Shown: positions 61,077 to 64,000 of the stretch, one piece after another | Numbering within the stretch: position 1 is the first letter of the stretch | Layout of the letters: every line of letters starts with the position of its first letter | Assembly (NCBI GenBank): GCA_005281725.1 | Contig: SSBO01000012.1 | Coordinates: forward strand, 14,409,704 to 14,473,703 | Source: Wuchereria bancrofti | Taxonomy: Eukaryota; Nematoda; Chromadorea; Rhabditida; Onchocercidae | Length of the DNA: 64,000 bases | Direction: 5' to 3' | Made by a program: the position numbers and the translations under genes | Notes under the pieces: model-generated | Told to the model about the DNA's origin: nothing | The model's input: the letters and a program-made list of their open reading frames with translations, nothing else | Database searches by the model: none

Positions 61077-63902
61077 ATGTTAATACAGAAATTATCAGGA
61101 TTACCAGTTTTTTCCTCTTCATTTCTTTTTGCAGGATTAGCAGGGAATTACTCAACTAACGATGGTAATATGACTGTATTTGAGATGTCTAATGCGGTAA
61201 AAACTGATGAAACACCTGTGGACAACATTACTTCGATGTTTAATGCTACAGAAGTAAACGCTGATTTGACATGCAGTTAAACAATCTGGCACCAATGAAC
61301 ACGTGACATGTACACGTGAAAAATCTTGAATTTTTGGCATATTTTGTAAATAAAAGGAAAAGAGAAAGAGAAAAATGAGTGTGAAAGTTTAACTTTTCAA
61401 ACTAAAAAGCGATGTTATGCTACATAATGGCACGTGAAAATATTAACTTATAGATTAAATAGTATTGTCATGAAGTCTTCAATTCGAGCAGTTCGTTGTC
61501 TTGCGTAAAAGAATTTTTTAAAGATTTACTTTGTGGAAGACTGGTAGGAATATTATCAGTATCAGTCAATAGACGAAGATTTCTTCTTGATCACTGATGA
61601 TTGAAGGAACTGTTTCAAAGTTTGAATAGGAATTGGTAATGAGGCAGTTGAATCGCAGTCTAGGAGAGGTCAGTTAAGCTGTCGCAAACGAAAGTTCTTC
61701 GTAAAGAGTAGATAAGTAAATGATGACGAGGAAGTAGTAGTAAGTGATAAAAGCAAAAAGGAAAACGTGTGAATTAATTTATCAGGTGTTCAAGATAGGT
61801 GCTTAAAAATATGTGAAGTGAATTATATAAACAATTAAAGTAGAAGAGATTTCTAGATTCTAAATTTTAAGCAATTGATTGAATTTCTATAGAGATATTC
61901 ATAGTCTCTGTGAATATATTTACTTATATAATTTGCTAACTTTTAATTTATGCTTTCCTCAACTTATTTTTTGTCCGGATTTCTAAAGTCATCATAATGT
62001 ACCAGAAATCGGAAAATCGCTTATTTATTTATTTGACTCTTTTATTTAATATTTCATTGTTTTATCTTATTTAGATCGAATCACTCTGTCTTCGAATGCA
62101 TAACAATACAGCGTTTATGGGCGTTCAACCGTTTACACGTCTTGTACTCTATTCAGCTAGCGAATGTCGCCGGAACTGTGTTGATTTGTATCCGAAATGT
62201 GTCGCCGGTATGCGTGAAATTTGAAGAAATTAATTTAAATTAGGAATTCCTAATTTAGCATTGATATAAGCAATTAATAATACAATTAGCAGTTAGGCTG
62301 CGATAATTTTTTTTTAATAAATCAGATTTATGATTAAAAAACTAATTAATATGTTAATTGATAAGTTAAATGAAATTATTAACTTATTGGCGTGTAAATT
62401 TATGGGTGATATTTTAATATGAAAAAGAATTCTAGATAATGATCATGATTACAGAAAAAAGCAAAAAGTGAAAAAGAAATTCTAATCATAATAAATTTGC
62501 AATAAAACATTAATTGAAACAATAAGCTCTTGTTCCTTAAATGTGTAATTAACGATAATTTCAGTCCTTAATTTTATTTAGCATAAGAATAATTTTTGAA
62601 TTTTAATTAAATATTGGAAAGTAATTTGCAGATTTCATTTACAATAATAGATTATAGAATAATTTTATTTTACAATCTACATACATAATTTTAACAGTAT
62701 TTTAACTGCATTAAATTTTTAATTGGATTGATAAACTAATTTTCAGTGATGTTTTACTATTTACATGAACGGGAGAAAAATCATATTTGTTATCTATTCA
62801 GCAAAAACAGCATTGATGAAGATGTAAGTGTATTTATTTCTGTATGACTGGTAAATGATGATTTGATTATTCAATTAAAAATTTTTGCAAAACGTTGGAA
62901 AAGAGAATTTTTACGAAAAAACATTTATTATTGATTGATTTCCGGAATTTTATGCATTGATATTGCTGAATATATTGTTTCAATCAAATTTATTGATACG
63001 TTTTGGATTTGTCGTTTTCTAGAAGTTATGGAAACCGAGTGTTTGATAAAATCTGAATCAAAAATTGAGACGAAATAGCCGTGGAATTTTTTACCATACA
63101 TATCTTGAAAAGTCCATTTGCTCCAGGTTGCTTTGGTACCAGAAAAACCGATGAAAAAGTTGGATATGATACGATCGTTGGAAATTGTAGCCGATTGCCA
63201 TCAATTCGATCCTTTCCCACCGCTCTTCACTGATTTCACGGCCTCTACTGATGGAGTGTCAAAAAAGAAACGAGGTAACCGGTTAAATCAATTGGATACT
63301 GTGGTACAATTTAGACTGATGAAATCATGTGACTTGGTTAAATTACTTTGATATGGTAATATCATTTGGTGTATTTCACCTAGACCATCAATTATTTACA
63401 ATTGTAAGGGATATTAAGGAATCGTGGATTTCTGATGTATTTCTTATTCAGATGTTGGCTATGATAGGCCAATTGAAACTACCGGATCCTGGTCAACATG
63501 GTCTGAGTGTTCGACACGATCAGGTAAATACCATAACTGATATATGGTCAAAGAATTTGATTTGTTTTGATCTAATTTATAAGCTTTCTCAATTTCAGGT
63601 TTCAAGTTACTGAATGGAAGAGTATGATCTGTCAAAGAATTAACCACATATGAAATAAAAATGTATCTGTGAGACAGACAGTAAAGGTACAATAAATGAA
63701 AAAGTTATTATATATTCTTTTTAGGACGACAAGTTCGGTCGCAACTCTGTGAATATGGACGAAACATTCAGCGTCGACGATGCTCCAGCAGCGCTTCTCA
63801 TCATGCATTAGGTTACGGTGTTAAAATTACTAGTTACGCTCCAAGTATCGACATCAGTATATCGTATCCACCGTATCCATATCAGCACCCTGATGTCAGT
63901 TC
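61077..63902 (+). CDS. secreted PAN/apple plus thrombospondin type 1 protein, 3' incomplete
   Basis: Exons in phase: 61077-61253, 62075-62207, 62747-62823, 63127-63274, 63452-63523 and 63725-63902; the last ends at a GTAAGT donor, so the gene continues past the window. Residues 1 to about 23 (MLIQKLSGLPVFSSSFLFAG) look like a signal peptide. Next comes a short linker with four N-glycosylation sequons (NYS, NMT, NIT, NAT). A PAN/apple module spans exons 2-4: LCLRMHNTAFMG, SECRRNCVDLYPKC, VMFYYLHE, HICYLF and the closing C of IVADC. Exons 5-6 give a thrombospondin type 1 repeat start (GSWSTWSECSTRSG) with cysteines in SQLCEYGRNIQRRRC. It should be an extracellular matrix or cell-surface protein. 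A TTTTTGCAG inside the signal peptide (61134) could instead be an acceptor for an earlier exon, so the start is less certain than the domains. Confidence 0.78.
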
Positions 63903-64000
63903 GTAAGTATCTTTTCCCTGTTTCGATAAAGAATCATTTTTTACTTTCTATTCCGTATACTGTATCGAATTATGATTCATACTTTATAATGATCACATCA

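Noticed and set aside
1..64000. tRNA, rRNA, CRISPR arrays, transposase or reverse transcriptase
   Set aside because: I looked for T-loop motifs, direct repeats with spacers and mobile-element protein motifs and found none I could support.

Overview
The window is AT-rich eukaryotic DNA with short exons, GT-AG introns and T-rich acceptors ending in TTTCAG or TTTTAG. The protein set (dual-oxidase maturation factor, malonyl-CoA decarboxylase, CSL4 exosome subunit, TMEM199, TMEM70, USP deubiquitinase, CCCH-array protein) and several acceptors lying just upstream of start codons fit a nematode, most likely a filarial-type parasite. The organism is inferred. The genes were assembled by hand from splice sites, reading phase and family alignment; no search was run.

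Layout. 1-4.6 kb: almost nothing, except a small secreted-like ORF at the left edge. 4.7-10.5 kb (-): a six-exon DUOXA/DOXA-1 gene. 10.5-22.4 kb: a gene-poor, microsatellite-rich stretch holding two perfect 575-nt inverted repeats that meet at the window's only N (16041), very probably an assembly fold-back artefact around a gap. 22.4-25.4 kb (-): an unrecognised multi-exon gene. 27.4-31.8 kb (-): a TMEM70-family gene, then the V-ATPase assembly factor TMEM199/VMA12. 34.1-39.8 kb (-): a 13-exon USP deubiquitinase. 42.2-49.8 kb (-): malonyl-CoA decarboxylase, then exosome subunit CSL4/EXOS-1. 50.5-55.8 kb (+): an unrecognised 173-residue protein followed only 151 bp later by a CCCH zinc-finger-array gene, an operon candidate. 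61.1-64.0 kb (+): a secreted PAN/apple plus thrombospondin type 1 protein that runs off the right edge.

The genes do not form one pathway. They are mostly housekeeping or organelle functions: mitochondrial (malonyl-CoA decarboxylase, TMEM70), V-ATPase assembly, RNA 3'-end processing or decay (EXOS-1, CCCH array), ubiquitin removal, and two extracellular/cuticle genes (DOXA, PAN-TSP1). Coding sequence is denser and base composition less AT-extreme from about 27 kb rightwards than in the left 26 kb.
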